Assembly (NCBI GenBank): GCA_005798825.1
Contig: SYIL01000015.1
Coordinates: forward strand, 1 to 64,000
Source: Bacteroidota bacterium
GTDB taxonomy: Bacteria; Bacteroidota; Bacteroidia; NS11-12g; UBA955
Length of the DNA: 64,000 nt
Direction of reading: 5' to 3'
Part shown: positions 8,776 through 17,829 of the stretch, piece by piece
Position numbering within the stretch: position 1 is the stretch's first letter
How the letters are laid out: the number at the start of each line of letters is the position of its first letter
Made by a program: the position numbers and the translations under genes
The notes under the pieces: generated by a model
What the model was told of the DNA's origin: nothing
Seen by the model: the letters and a program-made list of their open reading frames with translations, nothing else
Databases searched by the model: none

Positions 8776-9408
8776 TTATTCCGAAATGATCCGAACCACC
8801 TCGAAAGCTTCGGCATATCTCCGTGAAATTTGCACTCCCCGCATGCGCAACTGACTGCGCAAAAATTCTTCATTTGCATAGGGACGATGGGCTTGGCTCT
8901 TGTATTTGCTCAATGCATTTGCCTTGCACTTTGCATCCTCTTCACTCACCACCTCAAAAGCAGCCGTATTAAAATTTAAATTATTCCAAGGCAATTCATA
9001 CGAAAAAATATTCCCAAACTTAAAAGCGCGAAGTGCTTCCTCAGCCATTGTTTTGTGGTCTTGGTGGATATCATGCAGACATGGCATCAAGACGGTATCG
9101 GGCTTCAATGTCTCTCGCAAAGAAATCAAATCATCCAAAATAGCTTGGCGGTGATAATTGAATGTGCGAACCTCGTAGTGAAATAAAAATAAATTGTCGG
9201 GAAGAATTCCCAAAGCAGCCGTGGCTTCTTTTACTTCATGAATCAATATATCCTTGGGAAATTCAGGTAACACACTTTGCTCACAGGCGCTAAAAGCTGC
9301 GTAATAAACGGTTTTACCCTGGCCAATAAATTTTCGTATACTTGCCCCACAACCCAATTCGCCATCATCTGTATGGGGCGATAACAACAATATTTTTTTT
9401 CCTACCAT
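8776..9408 (-). CDS. PIG-L/LmbE family N-acetylglucosamine-type deacetylase
   Basis: A 210-residue cytoplasmic protein. The zinc-binding motif is at the N-terminus (LLLSPHTDDGELGCG, residues 8-22; the family consensus is PHPDDE, so the final Glu is moved by one Gly) and the second metal site is LHDIHQDH near residue 118. PIG-L enzymes remove acetyl groups from GlcNAc-containing substrates or related conjugates. The TDDGE variant still supplies His, Asp and Asp. It overlaps the 3' end of the NusG-like gene by 7 nt, so the two are translated together. The context (NusG paralogue plus deacetylase) suggests surface glycan or glycolipid modification, but the substrate is unknown. Confidence 0.88.
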   Translation of the reverse strand: MVGKKILLLSPHTDDGELGCGASIRKFIGQGKTVYYAAFSACEQSVLPEFPKDILIHEVKEATAALGILPDNLFLFHYEVRTFNYHRQAILDDLISLRETLKPDTVLMPCLHDIHQDHKTMAEEALRAFKFGNIFSYELPWNNLNFNTAAFEVVSEEDAKCKANALSKYKSQAHRPYANEEFLRSQLRMRGVQISRRYAEAFEVVRIISE

Positions 9409-9941
9409 AGCGATTTTTCTCGGTCTTTATTTTTTGTCTTCAATTTTAATACTTCCCTCGGTAAATTTACTTTATAACTGGCGTTAATTCCTTCAATATT
9501 TACAACCACAAAAGAATCTCCCTCCAAATAAAAAACCTCCACCTCTTGGCCCTGAAACGGACCTTCAATAACTTCTGCCAAATCACCAGCAGCCAAAATA
9601 GTTGCAACATTGAAATGGTTCAGTTGATACCCTTTATTGATAATACTTCGAATCAATGTAATATCCTTGTCACGAACCAACGCATCACTTGCATTGTAAC
9701 GAATATACTTCACAACACCCTGTAAATGTAATATTTGATCACGCTGAATTTCGGTAGGTTGAACAAAAATATACGCATTAAATAGTGGCATTTCCAACCA
9801 TTTTTTTCGATCTTTCCACTGACGCATCATTTTTACCAAAGGCATGTAATATACAATGCCCATTTGCTCAAGTCTAATCGCAACTTTCTTTTCTTGCCTA
9901 CTGGCACAATAAATTACTTTCCATGCTGGGCTTGTATCCAC
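9402..9941 (-). CDS. NusG-paralogue (UpxY/RfaH-like) transcription antiterminator
   Basis: 179 residues from a GTG at 9941. The frame extends to an ATG at 9995, but that overlaps the upstream gene by 43 nt, and the domain begins right after the GTG with AWKVIYCASRQEKKVA, the usual start of a NusG N-terminal (NGN) domain. NGN covers about residues 5-105 (MPLFNAYIFVQP is typical); a KOW-like segment follows (AGDLAEVIEGPFQGQEVEV). Bacteroidota UpxY proteins are specialised NusG paralogues that let RNA polymerase read through long capsule operons. Here the only linked downstream gene is a PIG-L deacetylase, so the target operon is not obvious. Start position is uncertain. Confidence 0.85.
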   Translation of the reverse strand: MDTSPAWKVIYCASRQEKKVAIRLEQMGIVYYMPLVKMMRQWKDRKKWLEMPLFNAYIFVQPTEIQRDQILHLQGVVKYIRYNASDALVRDKDITLIRSIINKGYQLNHFNVATILAAGDLAEVIEGPFQGQEVEVFYLEGDSFVVVNIEGINASYKVNLPREVLKLKTKNKDREKSLW

Positions 9942-9952
9942 CGCTGACTTAT

Positions 9953-10900
9953 TTATTTTGTTAAAGAATGAATCGTTTTGAAAATATCTATACATTCCAA
10001 TACCATGCTTGAAACAATCTGTTGTGCCGATTCTATTTCGGAAATACGTGCTGCAATTTGTCCAATCTCTAATTCGCCTTCAGATAATTTGCCCTCAAAC
10101 ATACCCTTTTTGGCCCTCCCATGCCCCAATAACTGTTTCAATTTTTCTGTATCCGCTCCCTCTCTATAGGCTTGTTGAATTTGTTCAAAAAAAGCATTTT
10201 TTATTACACGTACCGGGGTAATTTCTTTCAGGGTTAATTGTGTAGCACCATCACCAGCGCGAATGATTTCTTGTTTGAATCCTTCGTGGGCACTGCTTTC
10301 TATTGACGCTGCAAACCTACTGCCTACCTGAACTCCGTCAGCACCCAAGCAAAAGGCGGCAGCCATAGATCTTCCACAGCCAATTCCTCCAGCTGCAATT
10401 ATTGGCAAATTGGTGTGGTCTTTCAGTAAGGGCAACAAACACAAGGTGGTTGTTTCTTCCTTTCCATTGTGACCGCCCGCTTCAAATCCCTCGGCTACGA
10501 TGGCGTCAACACCTGCCTCTTCACATTTTTGGGTAAATTTTACATTTGCCACTACATGCACTACTGTTATGCCCCGGTCTTTGAGCCATGAAGTATATTT
10601 TAAGGGGTTTCCCGCACTGGTAAAAATGATTTTAACACCTTCTTCAACAACAACCTCCAAGTGTTTTTCAATCTCAGGATACATAAGAGGAATATTTACC
10701 CCAAAGGGTTTTTTTGTTGCTTGCTTACAACGTTGGATATGCGTTTTTAGTACATCAGGGTACATGCTCCCGCTTCCAATCAATCCAAGTCCGCCCGCAT
10801 TGGAAACTGCACTGGCCAATTTCCATCCACTGCACCATATCATACCTCCCTGAACAATGGGGTATTCAACGCCAAATAATTCGGTGATTCGGGTTTTCAT
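9953..10900 (-). CDS. Nitronate monooxygenase / FabK-like flavin oxidoreductase
   Basis: A 315-residue TIM-barrel flavoprotein from the ATG at 10900 (MKTRITELFG), where homologues begin; another ATG at 10918 is possible, and a TACCTTCG box lies upstream of both. FMN-site motifs are present: YPIVQGGM at the N-terminus, AEGFEAGGHNG in the centre, and AAGGIGCGRSMAAAFCLGADGVQVGSRF. The family includes nitronate monooxygenases, which detoxify alkyl nitronates, and the enoyl-ACP reductase FabK; sequence alone does not separate them safely. It lies 122 bp downstream of accA on the same strand, and the NusG-like gene follows directly. Confidence 0.88.
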   Translation of the reverse strand: MKTRITELFGVEYPIVQGGMIWCSGWKLASAVSNAGGLGLIGSGSMYPDVLKTHIQRCKQATKKPFGVNIPLMYPEIEKHLEVVVEEGVKIIFTSAGNPLKYTSWLKDRGITVVHVVANVKFTQKCEEAGVDAIVAEGFEAGGHNGKEETTTLCLLPLLKDHTNLPIIAAGGIGCGRSMAAAFCLGADGVQVGSRFAASIESSAHEGFKQEIIRAGDGATQLTLKEITPVRVIKNAFFEQIQQAYREGADTEKLKQLLGHGRAKKGMFEGKLSEGELEIGQIAARISEIESAQQIVSSMVLECIDIFKTIHSLTK

Positions 10901-11022
10901 AGGTGTATTGTTATGCATGGACAACAAAAGCGAAGGTATAGGAGAAAAACCAAATCAAATGAATATCAACGGAAGTATAATAGAAACAAATCAAACAACT
11001 TTACGGTCAAGCCAACACACCA

Positions 11023-11985
11023 TTATCCTTCTACATATACGCCCATGCCCGAGAATTTTTTGATGCGTTGTTGTATGCGTTCCTCCACATCCATCGGAAC
11101 CAATTCCGCCAAACATTGCAAAACCGCTTCTTTTACAGATGCATAGGCTTTTTCGGGGTTGTGGTGGGCACCACCCAAAGGTTCTGACACTATTCCATCA
11201 ACCAATTTGTTATCCAACATTTCACTGGCTGACAACTTCAAGGCCTCCGCAGCTCGTTCTTTCATTTCCCAAGTTCGCCACAAAATACTCGAACAACTCT
11301 CAGGTGAAATAACACTGTACCAGGTGTATTCCATCATCAAAACCCTGTCGCCGACACCAATACCCAATGCACCACCGCTGGCACCTTCGCCAATTACAAT
11401 ACAAATAATAGGAACTTTTAATACACTCATCTCCAATAAATTACGAGCTATTGCTTCTCCCTGTCCACGTTCTTCAGCTTCCAAGCCTGGGGAGGCACCC
11501 GGTGTATCAATAAGGGTCAAAATGGGTATATTAAATTTTTCTGCTAGTTTCATTAAGCGCAGGGCTTTTCTATACCCTTCTGGATTTGGCATCCCAAAGT
11601 TGCGCAATTGTCTTTGTTTGGTATTTCTTCCTTTTTGCTGACCAATAATCATAATCGGATTCCCGTCAATACAGGCAAACCCGCCCACCATCGCCAAATC
11701 ATCTTTGATATGTCGATCTCCGTGTAATTCAATAAAATTGGTTGCAATATTTTCGATATAATCTAAAGTATAGGGCCTTGCAGCGTGTCTGCTAATTTGG
11801 ACTTTATTCCAACCGCTTAAATTTGAATAGATTGCATTTTTAGTATCCGCTATTTTTAGCTCTAGTGAAGCCATCGTATCAGACATGTTGGTCTTCCCTT
11901 TCTCATGAATTTCCTTCGCTTTCTCGAGTTGCTCATAGAGACCTACAATGTCTTTTTCAAAATCGTAACAATATTGATTTACCAT
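11023..11985 (-). CDS. accA: Acetyl-CoA carboxylase carboxyltransferase subunit alpha
   Basis: A 320-residue enzyme that, with AccD, transfers the carboxyl group from carboxybiotin to acetyl-CoA to make malonyl-CoA, the first step of fatty-acid synthesis. The alpha-subunit hallmarks are present: the N-terminal coiled segment ([10 protein letters not shown]), [24 protein letters not shown], the [18 protein letters not shown] block and [19 protein letters not shown], then [19 protein letters not shown]. The ATG at 11985 is preferred over an upstream TTG at 11994 because the -7 box ends 6 nt before it. accB, accC and accD are not in the window. Confidence 0.97.
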   Translation of the reverse strand: MVNQYCYDFEKDIVGLYEQLEKAKEIHEKGKTNMSDTMASLELKIADTKNAIYSNLSGWNKVQISRHAARPYTLDYIENIATNFIELHGDRHIKDDLAMVGGFACIDGNPIMIIGQQKGRNTKQRQLRNFGMPNPEGYRKALRLMKLAEKFNIPILTLIDTPGASPGLEAEERGQGEAIARNLLEMSVLKVPIICIVIGEGASGGALGIGVGDRVLMMEYTWYSVISPESCSSILWRTWEMKERAAEALKLSASEMLDNKLVDGIVSEPLGGAHHNPEKAYASVKEAVLQCLAELVPMDVEERIQQRIKKFSGMGVYVEG

Positions 11986-11991
11986 GATGTG

Positions 11992-11998
11992 CAAATTA
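11992..11998 (-). promoter_or_regulatory. -7 box of accA
   Basis: The minus strand reads TAATTTG followed by CACATC and then the ATG at 11985. This is a slightly shortened TAnnTTTG variant in the same position as in other genes of the window. Confidence 0.45.
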
Positions 11999-12067
11999 CG
12001 CGTTTACTGGTAAAAATTCCTTTGTTTAGAAATTTATATACCTCTACATTGAAATTAAAATAGGGAA

Positions 12068-12223
12068 TTATACCCAGTCCATGGCCATCGCGAGACCCCC
12101 AAAGAAGGTCGGCAATCCAAGCCAAAATGCCTGCGGTAAAAAAAGGGTAAAGTAAGTAAGTGCCAATCCGCTGAGGATGAAAAGTACCCAGTATCCGTTG
12201 GTATTACGCTTTTTTATATCCAT
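12068..12223 (-). CDS. Small membrane protein, 51 residues
   Basis: An open frame of 51 codons plus TAA. It begins MDIKKRNTNGYWVLF and continues with a hydrophobic stretch LSGLALTYFTLFL, a short PQAFWLGLP turn and a second hydrophobic segment ending MAMDWV. This makes one or two membrane-spanning helices with a positively charged N-terminus (inside). Support for it being real: a perfect -7 box (TATCTTTG) lies 4 nt before the ATG, as with established genes here, and it fills the otherwise empty 270 bp between accA and the ATP-grasp gene. No family is recognised and the function is unknown. Confidence 0.6.
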   Translation of the reverse strand: MDIKKRNTNGYWVLFILSGLALTYFTLFLPQAFWLGLPTFFGGLAMAMDWV

Positions 12224-12227
12224 TGTG

Positions 12228-12235
12228 CAAAGATA
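12228..12235 (-). promoter_or_regulatory. -7 box of the 51-residue membrane protein gene
   Basis: The minus strand reads TATCTTTG, an exact consensus match, then CACA and the ATG at 12223. It lies 31 bp beyond the stop codon of the ATP-grasp gene. Confidence 0.55.
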
Positions 12236-12266
12236 CTGATAAAGACAAAATTAGCCAACAAGAATT

Positions 12267-13313
12267 TTACTCCACTATGCGCTCATCCCAAAACCGAACA
12301 AACTTCTTACCCCATACGCCGTTGATTACGGTCTTTGGAGAAGGGCTTCCCAACAGCATTTGTATCGCCAAAACCGGGATATTCACGCCAGCCAATGCAA
12401 CTACAGAGGTAGTTCCTTGCAGACGAGGGTTAATTTCTAATAGATGAGGCACACCTTGTTGGTCTTCTTTCCATTGCATACCAATGGGACCGTGTAATTG
12501 CAGTGCTTCTGCCAATTGGATACAAAAAGCAATCAAACCAAAGTTTTGCTCGAATTTTCCCGCTACACTAATTCCTCCAATCATCTTATCACGTGTTCTT
12601 GGAATGCACAAAAGGGTCTTCCCCTGATTACACAGCATATCGACAGAGTATTCTATACCCGGCAGGAATGGACTCAGCAATAATGGTGTATGCCAATGCT
12701 TGGGTAATCGCAACAGCCATTCTTCAAGGGTAAGGGGTAAAACCCCAGCTTTTTGGTCCATCCAATTGGTCTGATTTTGTTGGGAAAATACCATTCTTCC
12801 AAATCCACGACTTCCATTTCCCAAGACCGGTTTAAAACAAAGTTCCCGACTTTTGATCCCCAATTCTATCGATGCATTTTCAAACGCGCCAACATCAGAA
12901 ACAATGCGGTATTCCGGAATTGGCAACTGCAATTTTTCTACAAATTCATAGAGTTTCCCTTTGTTGTTTGCAATTGACAAGGCCTGGGCTGAAGAGACAA
13001 GCAATTGTGCTCCAGCTTTTTGAATTCTGTCAGAATTTATCGCCAAAATTTCCAGCTCTCGTGTCGTGATGGGTAGCACTATATTTACCTTTTCCTTGTT
13101 GCAAACAGCTATAACTTCGTCAATAAAAAATGATTCGTCATTGGATGCAGGCATTTGGATAAATACATCTGCCAGGGCTTGGCCATAGGCCAATGGGTTG
13201 GTATCTCCTGCAATTATGCGCCAAGAAATTTGCTCTCGCAAACAGCGAATTATACCCGCAAAACCCGGTGCACCGGCACCTGAAGGTATAAATATACAAA
13301 TGGGGTTGCTCAT
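12267..13313 (-). CDS. ATP-grasp domain protein (CarB-like carboxylate-amine ligase)
   Basis: A 348-residue protein. It has a Rossmann-like pre-ATP-grasp N-terminus (FIPSGAGAPGFAGIIRCLR), then an ATP-grasp fold with the nucleotide loop FKPVLGNGSRGFGRM (about residues 160-175) and the Mg-binding strand LLEINPRLQGTTS (about 290-302). It resembles the carbamoyl-phosphate-synthase-large-subunit-like ATP-grasp ligases found near surface polysaccharide genes, which form an amide or similar bond through an acyl-phosphate. No glutaminase or partner is adjacent, so the substrate is unknown. The gene stands alone between the M16 peptidase and the small membrane protein. Confidence 0.85.
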   Translation of the reverse strand: MSNPICIFIPSGAGAPGFAGIIRCLREQISWRIIAGDTNPLAYGQALADVFIQMPASNDESFFIDEVIAVCNKEKVNIVLPITTRELEILAINSDRIQKAGAQLLVSSAQALSIANNKGKLYEFVEKLQLPIPEYRIVSDVGAFENASIELGIKSRELCFKPVLGNGSRGFGRMVFSQQNQTNWMDQKAGVLPLTLEEWLLRLPKHWHTPLLLSPFLPGIEYSVDMLCNQGKTLLCIPRTRDKMIGGISVAGKFEQNFGLIAFCIQLAEALQLHGPIGMQWKEDQQGVPHLLEINPRLQGTTSVVALAGVNIPVLAIQMLLGSPSPKTVINGVWGKKFVRFWDERIVE

Positions 13314-13357
13314 TTACGATTGGATATACTGTAACTAGGCACCATCAGAAATATGCA

Positions 13358-16324
13358 TTAATAGCCAAAGATATCTTCTAATGTCAAATTTACTACTTTC
13401 CCATACCTGCCAAGATCACTTTTACTCAATCGCTTATCGCTCCCTATAACCGACATGATATAGGGCTTAGAACGCACATTGTTTGTGTGAAATTGGGTAA
13501 TATCGGACATGGTCATAGTTGGAACGGCATGATACATAACCATATTGGGATAAGAGAGACTAAACCCCATTTCGAGCGCCTGGTAATATGCTCCCAGATA
13601 ATCCTCTGGAGACAATCTATTGGTTTCAATACGCTTAACAATACTCTCCTTCGCCAATTCAAATATGCGCGCGTTTTGAGGCAAGTCTTGCAACAATTCA
13701 TTCATTGCGCCAATGGCATCATGAAATTTGTCGGCTTGGGTACCCACAAATCCAGTCATAATATAGTGTTTTCCTTTCATTGAAGGCAAAGAGTACATGG
13801 CATATGTACTGTAGGCAAGGGCCTTGGATTCTCGAATATTTTGGAAAACAACACTGCTCATGTCCCCCCCAAAATATTGATTGAATGCTGTGATAATCGG
13901 CAAATCGGCTTCGTTCAAAACCGCTCCTTTATAAAACCAATTAATAGATGCCTGAACTTGGTTATAATGAACAAAATATACCGTTGGTGTGCTTAATTCT
14001 TGTTCGACAAAGAGTTGATTCACAGATTTAAATTTATGCATACTAAATGCGCTTTCGGGCTTAGCAGTATTTGTTACCGTGGGCAAACTATGGAATTTTG
14101 ACAAGGTTTTGGCAACAGATGGCAAATCTCTTTGTCCAAAATAATTGATACTGTGTTGTATGGATTTCAATCCCTTAATCAAAAGAACCACATCGGCAGC
14201 CCGCATCTTTTTTAACTCATTATTGTTCAACATCCAAGTAGTAGGATTTTTTGATCCATACATTGCATACTGTGAAAGGGCCCTTCGAATGCTATTTGGA
14301 TTGGATTTAGCATCCGTGCGATTTTTCAAAATATCGTCAATCATCGCTGAAAAAACTGCCTCATCTATTGTAGGATTTGACAACATTTTATCCAATAGAC
14401 ATACTGCTGAATCAAAAAACTCCTCCGGGCCACTCACGTTAACCACAAAGTTTGTATTGCCTTCCATTGCAATAAAATTACAGCCCCATCTATAGAATGT
14501 TTTGCTAATCTCTTCAGCTGTATACGCATCCGTCCCCACCAATTTTAAATATGGTGAAACCAATACCAATGACTTATTATGCCATTTTCCAATGTCATAG
14601 CGATAGTCCAAATTGAATAGCCTATTGTTCTCGTTTTTTACATATCTTAAATTAGCCGGACCAACATGCTGGGTCTGAATTGCGCTGCTTAATGCAACAA
14701 CTTCCGGTTTTATAGCCACAGTTGGGATTGCCAGCCAATTTCTTAGAAATCCACTTTCTTTGTCACGATTTAATTCTACAGGATGAATTTCAGGCTTGTT
14801 AATTTTTTCTGCAGCCAATGGCTCACCCTTTCGTTTGTATATAACCACTCTATCTCTATTTAAAACTTCGTTGGCAAAGTCAACAATATACTCCTTGGTC
14901 ATCGTCTGCATATCAGCCAATTCATTGAAAGCATCGCGGTAATCAATATTTTGTATAAAGGCATCCTTCAGAAAAAAACATCGACTGGTATTGTCTTTAA
15001 ACTGCCTGATTTTTTGAATTTCTTCGTTTAAGATGATGGACTTGAGCATTTGTTCATCAAAATTGCCAAGTCGAATTTTCTCCAATTCACCCAGTAATAA
15101 ATCTTTTACATCCTCTAACTTTTGGCCTTCTTTGGGCTTTCCGGTTAATAAAAATACCCCGTAATCATTGCGCAATTCAACCCCGCTATTGGCAGCCAGA
15201 ACCTTCTGCTGCTTAACCAAATTCAAATCAATTAAGCCTGCAGTACTATTGTTTAACAACAAATCGATTAACCTTGCAGCCCTTGCTTCCTGGGTTCCTA
15301 CAGCTGGAATCCTAAAGCCGATTGTAATGTTTTCTGCATCTTCACCTGTAACCTCAAATGAACGCTCAATATTGCGCGGTTCTTCCTGCTCGTAAACATA
15401 GTTGGTAACATCCGAGTGTTGCATATAATTAAACTTCTGCGCCACTTCATTGGCTACTGAGTCGGGATTAAAATCACCACTCATTATAATAGCCATGTTA
15501 TTGGGAACATAATACTCTTTATAATAATTGCGAATGGCTTCCAAATTGGGATTCTTTAAATGCGCAATAGAACCAATGGTGGTTTGTAAACCATAATTGT
15601 GTTTCTTAAACAATTCCGCGTCCAGCATTTCATAGACCTTCTCCTGATCTCGGTCTAAAGAAATATTTTTCTCTTCATAAACAGCCTCTAATTCCGTATG
15701 AAACAAACGTAAAACAGGCTTTCGGAATCGCTCAGATTCTAATGATAGCCATTTGCTGACATTGTTTGAAGGGATATCATTGATGTATACTGTTTCATCA
15801 TAAGAAGTAAAGGCGTTGGTTCCCTCCGCTCCCAATGCCTGACACATTTTATCGTATTCATTGGCAATGGCAAATTTTGCGGCCAACTGGCTAATACTGT
15901 CAATTTCGTGGTAAATCGCCTTTCGCATTGCGGTATCTGAGCTTTGATTGTACCGGCCATACAATGCATCAATTTGCATTAACAAAGGTTCTTCTTTACT
16001 CCAATCCAAACTGCCGTATTGGTCGGTTCCCTTGAACAGCATGTGCTCCAGATAATGTGCAAGACCAGTATTGCTTGAAGGGTCATTTTTTGATCCTGTT
16101 TTCACTGCAATCATTGTATAGATTCGGGGTGATGCTTTTTGATTTGATGTTAACAAGGTAAGTCCGTTTTGGAAGGTATAATAACGAACATTGAGGGGGT
16201 CATTGTTGTATTTACGCATTTCCCACGAGGGCGTTTTGACGATATTAAATCCCGAAATTCTTTGTTGGGCCATTCCACTTCCGATAAATAAAATGCTCGT
16301 TAGGATTGTGATATATGATTTCAT
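13358..16324 (-). CDS. M16 family zinc metallopeptidase, secreted, two-domain
   Basis: 988 residues from the ATG at 16324, which gives a clean signal peptide (SILFIGSGMAQQ) and lies 9 nt from a -7 box; the frame extends upstream to 16363. The inverted zinc motif HYLEH is at residues 90-94 with the downstream acidic ligand in ELEAVYEEKN. The second half has the M16 fold (MYHAVPTMTM region near the C-terminus) but no HxxEH, so it is the usual inactive partner domain that closes the clamshell chamber. Such proteins degrade oligopeptides in the periplasm. It is divergent from folK with 97 bp between start codons. Confidence 0.93.
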   Translation of the reverse strand: MKSYITILTSILFIGSGMAQQRISGFNIVKTPSWEMRKYNNDPLNVRYYTFQNGLTLLTSNQKASPRIYTMIAVKTGSKNDPSSNTGLAHYLEHMLFKGTDQYGSLDWSKEEPLLMQIDALYGRYNQSSDTAMRKAIYHEIDSISQLAAKFAIANEYDKMCQALGAEGTNAFTSYDETVYINDIPSNNVSKWLSLESERFRKPVLRLFHTELEAVYEEKNISLDRDQEKVYEMLDAELFKKHNYGLQTTIGSIAHLKNPNLEAIRNYYKEYYVPNNMAIIMSGDFNPDSVANEVAQKFNYMQHSDVTNYVYEQEEPRNIERSFEVTGEDAENITIGFRIPAVGTQEARAARLIDLLLNNSTAGLIDLNLVKQQKVLAANSGVELRNDYGVFLLTGKPKEGQKLEDVKDLLLGELEKIRLGNFDEQMLKSIILNEEIQKIRQFKDNTSRCFFLKDAFIQNIDYRDAFNELADMQTMTKEYIVDFANEVLNRDRVVIYKRKGEPLAAEKINKPEIHPVELNRDKESGFLRNWLAIPTVAIKPEVVALSSAIQTQHVGPANLRYVKNENNRLFNLDYRYDIGKWHNKSLVLVSPYLKLVGTDAYTAEEISKTFYRWGCNFIAMEGNTNFVVNVSGPEEFFDSAVCLLDKMLSNPTIDEAVFSAMIDDILKNRTDAKSNPNSIRRALSQYAMYGSKNPTTWMLNNNELKKMRAADVVLLIKGLKSIQHSINYFGQRDLPSVAKTLSKFHSLPTVTNTAKPESAFSMHKFKSVNQLFVEQELSTPTVYFVHYNQVQASINWFYKGAVLNEADLPIITAFNQYFGGDMSSVVFQNIRESKALAYSTYAMYSLPSMKGKHYIMTGFVGTQADKFHDAIGAMNELLQDLPQNARIFELAKESIVKRIETNRLSPEDYLGAYYQALEMGFSLSYPNMVMYHAVPTMTMSDITQFHTNNVRSKPYIMSVIGSDKRLSKSDLGRYGKVVNLTLEDIFGY

Positions 16325-16333
16325 AGTTACACA

Positions 16334-16341
16334 CAAAAATA
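16334..16341 (-). promoter_or_regulatory. -7 box of the M16 peptidase gene
   Basis: The minus strand reads TATTTTTG, exact consensus, 9 nt before the ATG at 16324. It supports the signal-peptide start over the upstream in-frame ATG. Confidence 0.6.
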
Positions 16342-16408
16342 CGCATAATGGGGTTAGGCTCAAAATTCACCCATTACAGGGTGTCCTTAAGAATTGTCTG
16401 CTTCTGTT

Positions 16409-16416
16409 TATCTTCG
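16409..16416 (+). promoter_or_regulatory. -7 box of folK
   Basis: TATCTTCG, the TTCG variant seen at two other genes here, followed by CAAAC and the GTG at 16422. Confidence 0.55.
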
Positions 16417-16421
16417 CAAAC

Positions 16422-16934
16422 GTGAAAAAACTCGAAAATACTGTCGTTTTAGGATTGGGTGGGAATATGGGTAACCGACTGCGTTATTTATCCATTGCAC
16501 AAGAAAATATTGGAATCCACTTGGGGGAAATTTACATGTGTTCAAACCTTTACCAAACTGCAGCATGGGGAATTACAGATCAAGCGGCATTTATAAACCA
16601 AGTCATTGCTATAAAAACTCCTTTTAGCCCTATTCAAGTAATGCAAAAATGCCTACAAATAGAAAGGGAAATGGGAAGGAAAAGAATGGAGAAGTGGGGT
16701 CCAAGAACGATTGATATCGACGTATTGTTATACAACAATTGTATACTCAAGCACCCCCTACTCATATTGCCACATCCTTTTTTACATGAACGACGCTTTG
16801 TTTTGAAACCACTGGCCGAAATATTTCCCAATAAAAAACATCCTATCTTGCAACTATCATTTCTTTCATTGTTAGAGATTTGCCAAGACAAATTACCCGT
16901 AGAAAGGGTGTTTTTATTCTGCCCTCGCCCATGA
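16422..16934 (+). CDS. folK: 2-amino-4-hydroxy-6-hydroxymethyldihydropteridine diphosphokinase
   Basis: 170 residues from a GTG. The open frame runs back to an ATG at 16191, but that region overlaps the M16 peptidase on the other strand and the HPPK domain begins with TVVLGLGGNMGNR just after the GTG; the -7 box 5 nt upstream confirms it. The signature EREMGRKRMEKWGPRTIDID (about residues 79-98) carries the ATP and Mg residues. The enzyme transfers pyrophosphate from ATP to 6-hydroxymethyl-dihydropterin in folate synthesis. The stop overlaps the ATG of the WbqC gene by 4 nt (ATGA). Confidence 0.95.
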   Translation: MKKLENTVVLGLGGNMGNRLRYLSIAQENIGIHLGEIYMCSNLYQTAAWGITDQAAFINQVIAIKTPFSPIQVMQKCLQIEREMGRKRMEKWGPRTIDIDVLLYNNCILKHPLLILPHPFLHERRFVLKPLAEIFPNKKHPILQLSFLSLLEICQDKLPVERVFLFCPRP

Positions 16935-17617
16935 TTATCAAGCAGCAAAGCTCGATGCCCATTCACAATGCAGAGCAAACAGCTCCGTTACTATTGCCCT
17001 TTTTCATTCTTCCACCCATTCATTGGTATGTTTTGGGGATTACACAAGGGGTTTTTCGTGTGAATGACAATGAATTATTTTCCAAGCAAAGCCTGCGAAG
17101 TCGGTATGTTATTGCCGGACCAAACTCCTTACAAACTTTGAGTATACCGATTCACCATGAATACCGTGGTTTGTCGCTACATGAAGCCCGTATCGATTAC
17201 ACGCAATCTTGGGTAAAAAACCACAAACAAGCCTGGCAAACAGCCTACGGTAAATCGCCTTTTTTTGAGTACTACGACTACCAATTTTGGAAAATTTTTG
17301 ATTCATTTCCCGCTACAATCGGCGAATTATCAAAAAAACTAATTCCATTATTACATGCCAATTTGGGTTTGCACTCTTTGCCTATTGAATGGATTCTCAC
17401 ACCCCAAAATATCAAAGATTTTCAAAGTAATAGCATGTCCCAGGAAGCCTATGAACAAAACATTCGCTCTCTAACAATCCCAAGTTATTCGCAAGTTTTT
17501 GAACAAAAACATGGTTTTCGATCGGGCGTATCCATCATTGATTTGTTGTTTAATAAAGGCCCGATGGCCATCGAATACTTTGTTCATTTCAACCCACAAC
17601 CACCCCAGAAAAAATAA
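16931..17617 (+). CDS. WbqC family protein
   Basis: 228 residues from the ATG at 16931, whose last bases overlap the folK TGA. WbqC features are clear: LLLPFFILPPIHWYVL near the N-terminus, then RGLSLHEARIDYTQSWVKNH, the SPFFEYYDYQFW block, and the C-terminal SQVFEQKHGFRSGVSIIDLLFNKGP. The family was named from O-antigen clusters and is widespread in Bacteroidota, but its reaction is not established. Pairing with folK is probably just an operon convenience. No signal peptide or membrane segment is apparent. Confidence 0.88.
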   Translation: MIIKQQSSMPIHNAEQTAPLLLPFFILPPIHWYVLGITQGVFRVNDNELFSKQSLRSRYVIAGPNSLQTLSIPIHHEYRGLSLHEARIDYTQSWVKNHKQAWQTAYGKSPFFEYYDYQFWKIFDSFPATIGELSKKLIPLLHANLGLHSLPIEWILTPQNIKDFQSNSMSQEAYEQNIRSLTIPSYSQVFEQKHGFRSGVSIIDLLFNKGPMAIEYFVHFNPQPPQKK

Positions 17618-17817
17618 AGCGAAATTCTAAAAACCGAAAGTTGATTTCCACTCAACGGAAAAAACCAAAACATTATACATCCAATCATGCCCTAGAGCAT
17701 AGATTTAATTCTAGGTATTTAAAAACCCAATACTTGAATAGGCAATGACTACAAAAAAACATTTTCACTGCCAAAATCAAACGCGATACCCCCATAACAA
17801 GGGTAATTTCAATCCAC

Positions 17818-17825
17818 TATCTTCG
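17818..17825 (+). promoter_or_regulatory. -7 box of the flippase-dut operon
   Basis: TATCTTCG, then CATT and the ATG at 17830. The preceding 200 bp (17618-17817) hold no gene I can support. Confidence 0.55.
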
Positions 17826-17829
17826 CATT

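Noticed and set aside
16191..16421. N-terminal extension of folK by 77 codons
   Set aside because: It overlaps the M16 peptidase on the other strand and precedes the folK -7 box; the HPPK domain begins after the GTG.
17618..17817. Intergenic region before the flippase, with GTTGA/TCAAC inverted repeat
   Set aside because: The stem is five base pairs followed by A-rich rather than T-rich sequence; no RNA family or gene recognised.
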